A stretch of 64,000 nucleotides of DNA, taken from DASWJZ01 sp963846475 (GTDB taxonomy: Bacteria; Pseudomonadota; Alphaproteobacteria; Rhizobiales; Afifellaceae). The notes beneath the pieces are model-generated. The model did not search any database. It worked only from the letters and a program-made list of their open reading frames with translations, and was not told where the DNA came from. Position 1 is the stretch's first letter, and each line of letters opens with the position of its first letter. Below are positions 57,292 to 64,000 of this stretch, piece by piece. The position numbers and the translations under genes were made by a program. The DNA lies in contig CAWJVZ010000004.1 of assembly GCA_963846475.1 (NCBI GenBank), forward strand, positions 1,922,001 to 1,986,000, written 5' to 3'.

Positions 57292-57432
57292 TTAGCGGCA
57301 GATGGCCGTCCCGAAGGCGACAAGCGCCTCGACGCTATAGTAGCCGACGCAGCGGCTCACTTCGGACGTCCTCGGACAGGGCGCCCCATAGGGCTCCAAC
57401 AGCCATTGCGGAACGCTCTGAAGCTGCATCAT
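57292..57432 (-). CDS. Small protein of 46 residues with strong ribosome-binding site
   Basis: A perfect AGGAGG at 57442-57447 lies 9 bases before two consecutive ATGs (57432, 57429). The peptide starts MMQLQSVPQWLLEPYG and contains two Tyr-rich and Cys spots (RCVGYYSVEALVAF), ending FGTAICR. Not a known family. The ribosome-binding site is the main support. Confidence 0.4.
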   Translation of the reverse strand: MMQLQSVPQWLLEPYGAPCPRTSEVSRCVGYYSVEALVAFGTAICR

Positions 57433-57572
57433 GGTGCTAATCCTCCTGGCCTGGCGGCTTCGGCCGGCGAATCCTGCGGGCTCCCGCGCGCGAGCTCTGA
57501 CGACCGGACCATAGGCCATTCATGTTTCCGGATGTTTTCGTGGCCGGAACAAAGCGTGGCGGGGTGCGGAAG

Positions 57573-57791
57573 CTATCCCGGCGGAGGCGCCGCCTCTTCG
57601 GCGCCCTCCAACGCCACGCCCAGCATGTCGGCGGCGCGGGCGATCGCCCTGCCGATCAGCTCGCCCGACATGCCGAGGTCGGGATACTTGGCGGCAAGCT
57701 CCTTGCCTTTCGCGGTGGTGTCGATCGGCTCGCCGCCGCGGGCGCGCGCCACCAGATCGGCGATATCGAGGGAAAGGTTTGCGCTGGACAA
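57573..57791 (-). CDS. Small hypothetical protein
   Basis: 72 residues with a TTG start at 57791 preceded 5 bases upstream by AGGA. LSLDIADLVARARGGEPIDT, then KGKELAAKYPDLGMSGELIG and RAIARAADMLGVALE look like a helical small protein of the kind often annotated in Rhizobiales. Located between a small ORF and the methyltransferase-like gene. No function known. Confidence 0.6.
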   Translation of the reverse strand: MSSANLSLDIADLVARARGGEPIDTTAKGKELAAKYPDLGMSGELIGRAIARAADMLGVALEGAEEAAPPPG

Positions 57792-57881
57792 GAGAATCCT
57801 CGGAAACGCTGTGGAGAAGAATGTGCTTGAGGCGTAGGCGGGTCCGGCCGTTGAACCGAACCGGGCCAGCGGCGGTTCCGG

Positions 57882-58988
57882 CTACACTTCGCCCCACACT
57901 TCGCGGGCGATCGTCACGATCAGCCGCAGCTTCTGCCACTGCTCGTCCTCCGCCAGGATGTTGCCCTCCTCGGTGGAGGCGAAGCCGCATTGCGGGCTCA
58001 GGCAGAACTGCTCGATCGGCGCGAACTTCGTCGCCTCGTCGATGCGCCGCTCGATGGCGTCCTTGTCCTCCAGCGTGCCGCTCTTCGACGTCACCAGGCC
58101 GAGCACGACGCGTTTTTTCCCCTTCGGCAGGAAGCGGAGCGGCTCGAACCCGCCGGCGCGGTCGGTGTCGTATTCCAGGAAATAGCCGTCGTAATCCGTC
58201 CCGCCGAGGAGGGTCTCCGCCACCGGCTCGTAGCCGCCCTCGGAAATCCAGGTGGAGCGGAAGTTGCCGCGGCAGACATGCGTCGTGACGGCCATGTCGT
58301 CCGGCCGGCCCTCTATCGCGTGATTGATCATGTCGCTGTAGATATTTGGCAGCGCGTCGGGATCCTCGCCGCGGTCGCGCACCGACTGGCGCTCCTTCTC
58401 CGAGCAGAGATAGGCCCACACCGTGTCGTCGAGCTGCAGGTAGCGGCAGCCGGCATCGTAGAAGGCGCGGACCGCCTTACGATAGGCCGCCGCGGTGTCG
58501 GCATAGAAGGAGTCCATGTCGGGATAGACGTCTTTGTCGATGGCCTGCCGGCCGCCGCGGAAATGCAGGACGGAAGGGGACGGGATGGTCATCTTCGGCG
58601 TGACGTTCGCCACTTCCTTTAGGAAGCGGAAATGGTCGAGCATCGGATGGCCGTCGAAATCCACCTTGCCGGACACTCTTAGGGTCTGCGCCTTGGTCTC
58701 GACGCCCTGGAACTGGATGCCGTGGTCGCTCTCCACCAGGTCGACGCCCTCCAGCCCGTCCAGAAAATCGAAATGCCACCAGGCGCGGCGGAACTCGCCG
58801 TCGGTCGCCGCCTCCAGGCCCACCTCTTCCTGCTTGCGGACGACCTCGCGGATGCAACGGTCCTCCACGTCGCGCAGCTCGTCGGCGCCGATCCGCCCGG
58901 CCGCGCGGTCGGCGCGCGCCTGCTTCAGCTCCGCCGGGCGGAGCAGGCTGCCGACCTCGTCGGCGCGGAACGGCGCTCTGGTTGCCAT
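57882..58988 (-). CDS. Cobalamin-independent methionine synthase C-terminal-like protein (MetE-II family)
   Basis: 368 residues, corresponding only to the catalytic C-terminal barrel of MetE. The zinc ligands are in place: H237 and C239 (TTHVCRGNFR), E272 (YFLEYD) and C334 (LSPQCGFAS). The N-terminal FRADEVGSLLRP is typical of this stand-alone group (often mis-named MetE). Likely moves a methyl or acts on a thiol, exact substrates unknown. Divergent from the Liv-type importer with 111 bases between starts, hinting at shared regulation. No riboswitch is visible upstream. Confidence 0.88.
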   Translation of the reverse strand: MATRAPFRADEVGSLLRPAELKQARADRAAGRIGADELRDVEDRCIREVVRKQEEVGLEAATDGEFRRAWWHFDFLDGLEGVDLVESDHGIQFQGVETKAQTLRVSGKVDFDGHPMLDHFRFLKEVANVTPKMTIPSPSVLHFRGGRQAIDKDVYPDMDSFYADTAAAYRKAVRAFYDAGCRYLQLDDTVWAYLCSEKERQSVRDRGEDPDALPNIYSDMINHAIEGRPDDMAVTTHVCRGNFRSTWISEGGYEPVAETLLGGTDYDGYFLEYDTDRAGGFEPLRFLPKGKKRVVLGLVTSKSGTLEDKDAIERRIDEATKFAPIEQFCLSPQCGFASTEEGNILAEDEQWQKLRLIVTIAREVWGEV

Positions 58989-59099
58989 CGTCTTCTCCCC
59001 GTCGACGCCGGGCTTCTCGGCTTCCGGCTGTTCCTGAAAACGCGCTATCATGCGTTTCGGGCGATCGCGTCCGCAAGCTCTGAGAAGCTCGGGAGGAAC

Positions 59100-60269
59100 A
59101 TGATGAGATCGTTGCTGAGAAGCGCCGTTCTGGCGGCCGCGATGCTGGCGAGCGGCGCCGTAGCCGCCCAGGAGACAATCAAGATCGGCGTGATCCTGCC
59201 GCTGACCGGACCCTTCGCGCCGATCGGCCGGCAGGCGGAGACCGGCATGAAGCTCTACGTCCAGGAGCACGGCGACACGGTCGCCGGCAAGAAGATCGAG
59301 CTGATCGTCGAGGACGATGCCGGCGTCGCCGATAACACCAAGCGGATCGCCCAGGAGCTGATCGTGCGCCAGGGCGCCAATATCCTGGCGGGCTTCGGGC
59401 TGACGCCGCTGGCGCTGGCCACCGCGCCGATCGCCCAGCAGGCCAAGGTGGCGATGGTCGTCACCTGCGCCGCGACGGCGATCATCACCACCAAGTCGGA
59501 CTATATCGCCCGCACCAGCTTCACCCTGCCGCAGGCGACCACGGTGATCGCCTCCTGGGCGGCGGAGAACGGCATCAAGAGCGCCGCGGTGCTGGTCACC
59601 GACTACGCGCCCGGCAACGACGCCGCCGAGACTTTCAAGAAGGACTTTACCGCGGCGGGCGGCGAGGTCGTCGAGGAGCTCAAGGTGCCGCTGCAGAACC
59701 CCGACTTCTCGCCGTTCCTGCAGCGCGCCAAGGACGCCGCGCCGGACGCGCTGTTCGTCTTCGTGCCGGCCGGCCAGAGCGCCGCCTTCATGAAGCAGTT
59801 CGCCGACCGCGGCCTGAAGGAGGCCGGCATCAAGCTGATCGGCACCGGCGACGTGACCGACGACGAGGTGTTGGACCAGATGGGCGACGTGGCGCTCGGC
59901 GTGGTCACCTCGCACCATTATTCCACGGCGCACGATTCGCCGACCAACCAGGCCTTCGTCGAGGCGTTCAAGGCGGCCCACAACGGCGGCCGGCCGAATT
60001 TCATGGGCGTCGGCGGCTATGACGGCATGCAGCTGATCTACCGGGCCCTGGAGAAGACGGGCGGCGACGCCAGCGGCAACGCGCTCATCGCGGCGATGAA
60101 GGGGCTCAGCTGGGAGAGCCCGCGCGGGCCCATCACCATCGACCCGGAGACCCGCGACATCATCCAGAACATCTACATCCGCGAGGTGAAGGAGGTCGAG
60201 GGCGAGCTGCACAACGTGGAATTCGCCACCGTCGAGCAGGTCAAGGACCCGGTAAAGGCCGGGCAGTAA
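59100..60269 (+). CDS. Branched-chain amino acid-type ABC substrate-binding protein
   Basis: 389 residues. Signal ending LASGAVAAQ, then IKIGVILPLTGPFAPIGRQA, VEDDAGVADNTKRIAQELIV and GVGGYDGMQLIYRALEKTGG: a type 1 periplasmic binding protein of the LivK family. GGGAGG lies 6 bases before ATG 59100. First gene of a complete importer; three tandem repeats separate it from livH. The ligand may be an amino acid, amide or aromatic acid. Confidence 0.93.
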   Translation: MMRSLLRSAVLAAAMLASGAVAAQETIKIGVILPLTGPFAPIGRQAETGMKLYVQEHGDTVAGKKIELIVEDDAGVADNTKRIAQELIVRQGANILAGFGLTPLALATAPIAQQAKVAMVVTCAATAIITTKSDYIARTSFTLPQATTVIASWAAENGIKSAAVLVTDYAPGNDAAETFKKDFTAAGGEVVEELKVPLQNPDFSPFLQRAKDAAPDALFVFVPAGQSAAFMKQFADRGLKEAGIKLIGTGDVTDDEVLDQMGDVALGVVTSHHYSTAHDSPTNQAFVEAFKAAHNGGRPNFMGVGGYDGMQLIYRALEKTGGDASGNALIAAMKGLSWESPRGPITIDPETRDIIQNIYIREVKEVEGELHNVEFATVEQVKDPVKAGQ

Positions 60270-60663
60270 TTCTCGCAAGTCAGCGCCTGGCCGACCGCAT
60301 GCGCCGCGGCGGCCCCTCCTCTCCCCTCCGGGGAGAGGCCGAGTCGCGAAGCGACCGGGTGAGGGACCAGATCGTAGAACTCTGCGCCAGAACCCTCATC
60401 CGGCTCCGCGCTGCGCGCGGACTCGGCCTCTCCCCACGGGGGAGAGGAGGGTGCAGGCACCGGGTGAGGGACGAGATCGTAGAACTCTGCGCCAGAACCC
60501 TCACCCGGCTCCGCGCTGCGCGCGGACTCGGCCTCTCCCCACGGGGGAGAGGAGGGTGCAGGCACCGGGTGAGGTACAAGATCATAGAACTCTGCGCCAG
60601 AACCCTCACCCGGTTCCTCGCTGCGCTCGGACTCGGCCTCTCCCGTCCCCCCGGTAGAGGAAG
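60270..60663. repeat. Three tandem 105-bp repeats of the CTCTCCCC palindrome family
   Basis: The string ATCGTAGAACTCTGCGCCAG recurs at 60371, 60476 and (as ATCATAGAAC...) 60581, exactly 105 bases apart each time. Each unit contains CCTCACCCGGCTCCGC, GCTGCGCGCGGACTCGG and the CCTCTCCCCACGGGGGAGAGG hairpin. A related half unit (CCTCTCCCCTCCGGGGAGAGG) precedes the first copy. The last copy is more diverged. The block fills the whole gap between the binding-protein stop and the livH start, and probably modulates read-through or mRNA stability. Confidence 0.88.
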
Positions 60664-61533
60664 ATGCCTGCCGTGCTGACCGTCCTCCTCGACGGTATCG
60701 CCTACGGCATGCTGCTCTTCGTGCTCGCCGCCGGGCTCTCCGTCACCCTCGGCCTGATGAACTTCGTCAACCTGGCGCATGGCGCCTTCGCCATGGCCGG
60801 CGGCTACGTCACCGTCGTGCTGGTCAACCGGCTCGGCGTGCCGTTCCTCCTTTGCCTGCCGATCGCCTTCGCGGCGACGGCCATCGCCGGCCTGATCCTG
60901 GAGCGCACCCTCTACCGCCGCCTCTATGGCAAGAGCCATCTCGACCAGGTGCTGTTTTCCATCGGCCTCGTCTTCATGGCCGTCGCCGCGGTCGACTATT
61001 TTATGGGGGCGCAGCAGCAGCTCATCCAGCTGCCGGATTTCCTGCGCCGGCACGTCCGCTTCCTCGGCACGTCGATCAGCGTCTACCGGCTGTTCATCAT
61101 CGGCCTCTGCGCATTGCTCGCGATCGTGCTGCAGCTGGTGCTGATGCGGACGCGCTTCGGCAGCCGGCTTCGCGCCGCCGTCGACGATCCCGCCGTGGCG
61201 CGCGGCCTCGGCATCGACGTCAACGTGATTTTTGCCGCGACCTTCGCCGTCGGCTCGGGGCTGGCCGGCCTCGGCGGCGCGCTCGGCATCGAGATCCTCG
61301 GGCTAGACCCCGACTTCCCGATCAAATTCATGATCTATTTTCTCGTCGTCGTGGCGGTCGGCGGCACCAGCAGCGTCACCGGCCCGTTCCTCGCGGCGCT
61401 CATCCTCGGCATCGGCGACATAGCCGGAAAGTACTATCTGCCGCAGTTCGGCGCCTTCATGATCTATACGATGATGGTCGTCATCCTGATCATCCGCCCG
61501 CAGGGCATGTTTGCTGCCAGGGGGGCCCGGTGA
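60664..61533 (+). CDS. livH: Branched-chain amino acid-type ABC permease
   Basis: 289 residues, eight or so helices. LVLFVLAAGLSVTLGLMNFV-like start (VLAAGLSVTLGLMNFVNLAH), HLDQVLFSIGLVFMAVAAVD and VAVGGTSSVTGPFLAALILG are LivH signatures. The ATG at 60664 is directly after the tandem repeats. Overlaps livM by 4 bases (GTGA). Confidence 0.92.
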   Translation: MPAVLTVLLDGIAYGMLLFVLAAGLSVTLGLMNFVNLAHGAFAMAGGYVTVVLVNRLGVPFLLCLPIAFAATAIAGLILERTLYRRLYGKSHLDQVLFSIGLVFMAVAAVDYFMGAQQQLIQLPDFLRRHVRFLGTSISVYRLFIIGLCALLAIVLQLVLMRTRFGSRLRAAVDDPAVARGLGIDVNVIFAATFAVGSGLAGLGGALGIEILGLDPDFPIKFMIYFLVVVAVGGTSSVTGPFLAALILGIGDIAGKYYLPQFGAFMIYTMMVVILIIRPQGMFAARGAR

Positions 61534-62564
61534 GCGGCGCCGATATACCCGCCGCTCCGGCCGGGCCGGCGGAGCCGCTCTCCGCCGCCACCGCCGCGCT
61601 TCGCGCGCGCGCCCGTTTCTCCGCTCTCGAAATCCTGTTCTGGCTGCTGCCGGTCGCCGCGTTCTTCCTCTTTCCCTTCCGGCTGCCGCTCCTCACCGAG
61701 ATCGCCATCTTCGGCCTGTTCGCGCTCTCGCTCGACCTCGTCCTCGGCTATGCCGGCATCGTCTCCCTCGGCCACGCCGCCTTCTTCGGCCTCGGCGCCT
61801 ACACCGCCGGGCTGCTCGCGGCGAATGGCTGGGGCGAGCCGGTTTCGGGACTGCTGGCCGCCGGATTCGTCGCGGCGGTGCTCGGCTTCCTCACCAGCTT
61901 CCTGGTGCTGCGCGGCACCGACCTGACGCGCATCATGGTGACGCTCGGGGTCTCGCTGATGCTCCTGGAGGCGGCCAACAAGGCCGCTTGGGTGACGGGA
62001 GGCGCCGACGGGCTGAGCGGCGTGACGTTCTGGCCCCTCTTCGGCCGCTTCGACTTCGATATCTTCGGGCGGACCGCCTACTGGTACGCGATCGCGGTTG
62101 TGTTCCTGTCGTTCCTGGCGATCCGTACGATCGTCGTGTCGCCTTTCGGGCTGACGCTGCGAGGCATCAAGGCGAACCGCCTCCGCATGCAGGCTATCGG
62201 CGCGCCGGTGAACCGCCACCTCGTCCGCGCTTATACGATCGGCGCCTTCTTCGCCGGCATCGCCGGCGGCCTTTTGGCGCAGACCACGCAGTTCGTCTCG
62301 CTCGACGTGCTCGCCTTCCACCGCTCGGCCGAGGCGCTCCTCGTCCTGGTGCTCGGCGGCAGCGGGGCCCTCTACGGCGGCTTCCTCGGCGCCGTCGCCT
62401 TCCGGCTGATGCAGGATTGGCTCTCCGGCATGACGCCGCAATATTGGCAGTTCTGGCTCGGCGCCGCGCTCGTCCTCCTCGTCCTCTTCGCCCGCGGCGG
62501 CATCCTGGGCCTGTGGCGTCAGTTTTCCGCGACGGTTCAACGCCGCCGGGGCCGCGCAGACTAA
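61530..62564 (+). CDS. livM: Branched-chain amino acid-type ABC permease
   Basis: 344 residues from GTG 61530. A hydrophilic N-terminus of about 35 residues precedes ten helices. Typical LivM blocks: LALSLDLVLGYAGIVSLGHA (here FALSLDLVLGYAGIVSLG), HAAFFGLGAYTAGLLAA, RGIKANRLRMQAIGAPVNRH (cytoplasmic EAA loop) and AEALLVLVLGGSGALYGGFL. The livG ATG follows the stop without a gap. Confidence 0.93.
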   Translation: MSGADIPAAPAGPAEPLSAATAALRARARFSALEILFWLLPVAAFFLFPFRLPLLTEIAIFGLFALSLDLVLGYAGIVSLGHAAFFGLGAYTAGLLAANGWGEPVSGLLAAGFVAAVLGFLTSFLVLRGTDLTRIMVTLGVSLMLLEAANKAAWVTGGADGLSGVTFWPLFGRFDFDIFGRTAYWYAIAVVFLSFLAIRTIVVSPFGLTLRGIKANRLRMQAIGAPVNRHLVRAYTIGAFFAGIAGGLLAQTTQFVSLDVLAFHRSAEALLVLVLGGSGALYGGFLGAVAFRLMQDWLSGMTPQYWQFWLGAALVLLVLFARGGILGLWRQFSATVQRRRGRAD

Positions 62565-63326
62565 ATGGAAGCGCTGCTTGAGACGGCCGGCCTCAGCCGC
62601 GCCTTCGGCGGCCTCGTCGCCGTCCGCGACGTGACCTTCTCGCTGTCGGAAGGGGCGCGCGAGGCGCTGATCGGCCCGAACGGCGCCGGCAAGACCACGT
62701 TCATCAATCTGCTGACCGGCGTATTGCCGCCAAGCTCCGGAAGCATCCGCTTCGCCGGCGACGATATCACCCGCCTCTCCGCCCATGCCCGCGTCCGCCG
62801 CGGCATCGCGCGCACGTTCCAGATCAACCAGCTCTTCGACGATATGACGCCGCTGGAGGCGGTCATGCTCGCCATCCTGGAGCGCGAGGGCCAAGCCAAT
62901 TCCATCGCGCGCCCGCTGTGGCGGCAGACGCGCATCGTCGATGAAGCCGCGGCGCTCCTCGCCCGCTGCAACCTGGCCGACGCGATGGACAGGCGCACCG
63001 CGGAGATCGCCTATGGGAGGCGGCGGCAGCTGGAAATCGCGCTGGCGCTCGCCTGCCGGCCGCGGCTCCTCCTCCTCGACGAACCGGCCGCCGGCGTGCC
63101 GCAAGCCGAGCGGCAGCAAATCATGGCCATGGTGGCCGCGCTGCCGCGCGATGTCGCGGTGCTGCTGATCGAGCACGACATGGACCTTGTCTTCCGCTTC
63201 GCCGAGCGGATCGCGGTGCTGGTCGGCGGCGCGCTGATGGTCCACGACGCACCCGATAAGGTCGCGGCCGATCCGCGCGTCCGCGAGGCCTATCTCGGGG
63301 AGACGCTCATTGCCCCCGCTGCTTGA
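62565..63326 (+). CDS. livG: Branched-chain amino acid-type ABC ATPase (LivG)
   Basis: 253 residues. Walker A GPNGAGKTT at 38-46, Q-loop region RTFQINQLFDDMTPLEAVML, Walker B LLLLDEPAAGV, and HDMDLVFRFAERIAVL for the H-loop. The signature reads IAYGRRRQLEIALAL instead of the usual LSYGQQR type, as often seen in this subgroup. The stop overlaps the livF start by 17 bases. Confidence 0.92.
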   Translation: MEALLETAGLSRAFGGLVAVRDVTFSLSEGAREALIGPNGAGKTTFINLLTGVLPPSSGSIRFAGDDITRLSAHARVRRGIARTFQINQLFDDMTPLEAVMLAILEREGQANSIARPLWRQTRIVDEAAALLARCNLADAMDRRTAEIAYGRRRQLEIALALACRPRLLLLDEPAAGVPQAERQQIMAMVAALPRDVAVLLIEHDMDLVFRFAERIAVLVGGALMVHDAPDKVAADPRVREAYLGETLIAPAA

Positions 63327-64000
63327 GCTCGAAAGCGTGTCGGCCGGCTACGGCGAGGCGGTCATCCTCGACGGCGTGTCGCTGGCGCTGGCGGAAAACG
63401 GCGCGCTCGCCGTGCTCGGCCGCAACGGCGTCGGCAAGACGACGCTGATCAACACGATCATGGGCCAGACGCGCGTGCATGGCGGCCGGCTGGCGCTCGC
63501 CGGCCGGGACATGACGCGCCTCGCCAGCGAGAAGCGCGCCCGCCTCGGCCTCGGCTGGGTGCCGCAGGAGCGCAACATCTTTCGCTCGCTCAGCGTGGAG
63601 GAGAATCTGACGGCGGTGGCCCGGCCGGGAGCCTGGGACGTGGCGCGCGTCTGGCGGATGTTCCCGCGCCTGCAGGAGCGGCGCAAAAACGCCGGCAGCC
63701 AGCTCTCCGGCGGCGAGCAGCAGATGCTGGCGATCGGCCGCGCGCTGGTCGTCAATCCGCGCCTCCTCCTCCTCGACGAGCCGTTCGAGGGCCTCGCCCC
63801 CATCATCGTCGAGGAGCTTTCGGCAGCGCTGGAGAAAATCGTCAGCGATGAGGGCGTCGCGACGATCATCGTCGAGCAGAACGCCAGGCGCGTGCTGGCA
63901 ATGACCGGCGCGGCGATCGTGCTGGACCGTGGCCGCATCGTCCATGCCGGAGAGAGCGCCGCACTCCGGGACGACGCGGCGGCGCTCGATGCTTTCCTTG
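63310..64000 (+). CDS. livF: Branched-chain amino acid-type ABC ATPase (LivF), partial at window end
   Basis: 230 codons visible, the last few lost at the window edge. Walker A GRNGVGKTTLINTIMG, RLGLGWVPQERNIFRSLSVE, signature QLSGGEQQMLAIGRALVVNP, Walker B LLLLDEPFEGLAP and the IIVEQNARRVLAM H-loop region typical of LivF. The start is probably TTG at 63310, inside the end of livG. Confidence 0.9.
   Translation, partial: MPPLLELESVSAGYGEAVILDGVSLALAENGALAVLGRNGVGKTTLINTIMGQTRVHGGRLALAGRDMTRLASEKRARLGLGWVPQERNIFRSLSVEENLTAVARPGAWDVARVWRMFPRLQERRKNAGSQLSGGEQQMLAIGRALVVNPRLLLLDEPFEGLAPIIVEELSAALEKIVSDEGVATIIVEQNARRVLAMTGAAIVLDRGRIVHAGESAALRDDAAALDAFL

Noticed and set aside
58989..59099. SAM or cobalamin riboswitch upstream of the MetE-like gene
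   Set aside because: Only 111 bases are available between divergent starts and no conserved riboswitch core was recognisable.
60371..60663. CRISPR array
   Set aside because: The three repeats are contiguous 105-bp units without unique spacers and belong to the dispersed CTCTCCCC family; no cas genes nearby.
61464..63245. Antisense frame of 593 codons across livM and livG
   Set aside because: Same shadow effect; sense genes are complete and recognised.

Overview
The window looks like chromosomal DNA of a GC-rich alphaproteobacterium, most likely of the Rhizobiales (Hyphomicrobiales). The Rieske - cytochrome b - cytochrome c1 operon, aerobic hemF, small YggT-type membrane proteins, dispersed CCCTCTCCC-type palindromes and a match to the alphaproteobacterial EcfG stress-promoter consensus all fit. 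No rRNA, no convincing tRNA and no CRISPR array were seen. Genes are tightly packed, often overlapping by 4 bases.

Layout. 1-2.6 kb: cytochrome bc1 operon on the minus strand, with cytochrome c1 cut by the window edge. 2.9-10.8 kb: an ABC exporter, the tRNA methyltransferase TrmL, an operon of GT39, GT2 and a flippase-like membrane protein, hemF and small hypotheticals. 10.9-20.3 kb: a DUF1285 - NUDIX - CCA-adding enzyme operon diverging from a MoxR - DUF58 - BatA/DUF4159 - large membrane protein operon. This stretch carries about 40 single-base frame breaks, yet coding similarity runs through every gene, so consensus indels are the likeliest cause. 20.6-27.5 kb: an exported acetamidase family protein with a Tat-exported binding-protein-like partner, a two-subunit sodium:solute symporter ending in a clear terminator, and small membrane proteins. 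27.8-29.6 kb: one IS110 element with a long non-coding flank where a bridge RNA would be expected. 29.6-33.3 kb: an orphan branched-chain-type binding protein, an aldo/keto reductase-RidA fusion and an SDR; the first two again carry frame breaks.

33.4-41.3 kb is a surface-polysaccharide locus: a GT-B glycosyltransferase, rmlB, rmlD and rmlA for dTDP-rhamnose (rmlC is absent here), a repeat protein and two large glycosyltransferases. 42.5-45.3 kb is a lower-GC island with two DUF488 genes, a probable dual-OB protein and a divergent DUF4238 gene. Beside it lie gene debris (the tail of a sugar permease and a receiver-domain tail), a DUF937 protein, a stress protein with YsnF domains at both ends and an EcfG-type promoter, and an MHYT sensor gene that has lost its kinase core. 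49.4-52.3 kb is an FAD monooxygenase plus saccharopine dehydrogenase/DUF4166 pair.

52.3-57.0 kb encodes a complete sugar-type ABC importer (two permeases, a double ATPase, a binding protein) on the minus strand. 57.3-59.0 kb holds two small genes and a MetE-C-like methyltransferase. 59.1-64 kb is a complete branched-chain-type ABC importer (binding protein, LivH, LivM, LivG, LivF cut by the edge), in which three 105-bp tandem repeats separate the binding-protein gene from livH. The overall picture is a respiratory, nutrient-scavenging soil or aquatic bacterium with several uptake systems and one surface-polysaccharide locus.
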